Shown piece by piece: positions 63,204 through 64,000 of a stretch of DNA of 64,000 nucleotides (position 1 is its first letter; each line of letters starts with the position of its first letter). The notes under the pieces are model-generated. The model searched no databases. It saw only the letters and a program-made list of their open reading frames with translations, and was not told the DNA's origin. The position numbers and the translations under genes were made by a program. The DNA lies in the NCBI RefSeq assembly GCF_005503145.1, contig NZ_SCNV01000017.1, forward strand, positions 79,747 through 143,746, written 5' to 3'. Source of the DNA: Burkholderia sp. 4M9327F10 (lineage in GTDB: Bacteria; Pseudomonadota; Gammaproteobacteria; Burkholderiales; Burkholderiaceae).

Positions 63204-64000
63204 TCAGGTTGCTGCCGGCGCGTTGGGCACCCGGGCGTTGCGCAGATACAGCATGGCCGAAAGCGCCACTGCCGCCGCCGAGGCCACGGCCGCAAACAGA
63301 AACACCGACCCGTAACCGAACGCGCCCGCGATATAGCCGGCGAGCGGCCCGGTAATCCCGAGCGACAGGTCCAGAAACACCGAGTACGCCGACAACGCCG
63401 CGCCGCGGCTTGCCGGCGGCACAAGTCCGACCGCTTCGACGCCGAGCGCCGGAAACACCAGCGCAAAGCCGAAACCCGTCAACGCGGCCCCGGCCAGCGC
63501 AAAGTGCGGCTCGGGCGCAAGCCACAGCATCAGCAGGCCCACGCATTCAAACGAGAACGACGCAATCGCCACCCGAAAGCCGCCGTACGTCTTGATCGTG
63601 CCGGCAAACAGCAGGCGTGCGCCGATAAACAGCGTGCCGAACACCGTCAGCGACAGCGCGGCGTTCGGCCAATGCCGCGCCGCGTAGAACAGCGTGATGA
63701 AGGTCGCGATCGAGCCGAAGCCGGCCGAGCCGAGCGCGAGGCCAATCCCATGCGGCAGCACCCGCATGAACACGCTGCGGTACGACATCCGCTCGCCATG
63801 CACGATCGGCACAGCCGCGATCGGCCGGGCGAGGTAGTAGCCGAGCGCCGCCAGTGCGATCACCACGATGCCTAGCGCCGTATAGCCCACCGTATGCGCA
63901 ATCGCCACCCCGAGCGGCGCGCCGATCGCGAGCGCCCCGTAAGTGGCGATACCGTTCCACGAGATCACACGCGCATTGTGCGACACGCCCACCCGCCCGA
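63204..64000 (-). CDS. MFS transporter (YhhS/YfcJ-like), C-terminal part, 5' end outside window
   Basis: 265 codons visible; the frame is open through the right window edge (… SGRVGVSHNARVISWNGIATYGALAIGAPLG), and that segment belongs to the middle of the YhhS/YfcJ family of 12-helix carriers, so roughly the first third of the protein lies beyond the window. An internal GTG at 63992 is not the start. Seven or eight membrane helices are visible, with SYRSVFMRVLPHGIGLALGSAGFGSIATFITLFY typical of the family. Substrate unknown; YhhS and YfcJ of E. coli are linked to sugar-efflux or herbicide tolerance. Confidence 0.85.
   Translation of the reverse strand, partial: GRVGVSHNARVISWNGIATYGALAIGAPLGVAIAHTVGYTALGIVVIALAALGYYLARPIAAVPIVHGERMSYRSVFMRVLPHGIGLALGSAGFGSIATFITLFYAARHWPNAALSLTVFGTLFIGARLLFAGTIKTYGGFRVAIASFSFECVGLLMLWLAPEPHFALAGAALTGFGFALVFPALGVEAVGLVPPASRGAALSAYSVFLDLSLGITGPLAGYIAGAFGYGSVFLFAAVASAAAVALSAMLYLRNARVPNAPAAT

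Overview
The window reads as a chromosomal segment of a high-G+C betaproteobacterium of the order Burkholderiales, most likely Paraburkholderia or Burkholderia. The evidence is the complete ydfG / ybgC-tolQRAB-pal-cpoB block, glyA-nrdR followed by a type IV minor pilin cluster, the hmgA-fahA pair, gcdH with a divergent IclR regulator, and the codon use of these core genes. This assignment is inference from gene content, not from a database search.

Bases 1 to about 27,000 form an accessory region ending at the 3' side of a tRNA-Lys gene. It starts with the end of a DUF4261-like gene and an Imm11/DUF1629-type immunity gene, both visibly A+T-richer than the rest. Next is a single 4,342-codon gene. 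Its product has an AHH-type nuclease domain at the extreme N-terminus, a hydrophobic segment, an EF-hand-like loop, about 25 degenerate repeats covering some 2,500 residues, and a C-terminal end of the kind seen on type I secreted RTX-like proteins. Downstream, in the same direction, are a TPR-glycosyltransferase, a UDP-xylose synthase, a second putative glycosyltransferase, and a full type I exporter (ABC transporter, HlyD-like adaptor, TolC-like outer membrane channel). I read this as a type I secreted, possibly glycosylated, polymorphic nuclease toxin with an upstream immunity gene. Behind it lie a large exported protein of unknown function, a decayed copy of the tolC 3' end, an unknown ORF overlapping a DUF4274 ORF (possibly frameshifted), and a small conserved hypothetical gene.

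From 27 to 44.6 kb the content is housekeeping: the tol-pal operon (minus strand) with its terminator, ydfG, glyA-nrdR, fimT-pilV-pilW-pilX-pilE with ATGA overlaps, three envelope or stress genes (DUF3318, YqjE-like, DUF883), a 1-Cys peroxiredoxin, gcdH with a divergent IclR regulator and a perfect 15-bp palindrome between them, and a degenerate EAL-domain protein.

From 44.8 to 64 kb the genes are catabolic and transport genes: an aromatic-acid type MFS transporter with hmgA-fahA (homogentisate degradation), two further MFS transporters, an enoyl-CoA hydratase-like protein, a D-lactate dehydrogenase with a LysR regulator, two AspT-type exchangers followed by aspartate 4-decarboxylase (an aspartate/alanine exchange and decarboxylation module), a class V aminotransferase, a small DUF6900-like protein and an MFS gene cut by the window end. 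Two unrelated arrays of 12-bp degenerate tandem repeats flank aspD.
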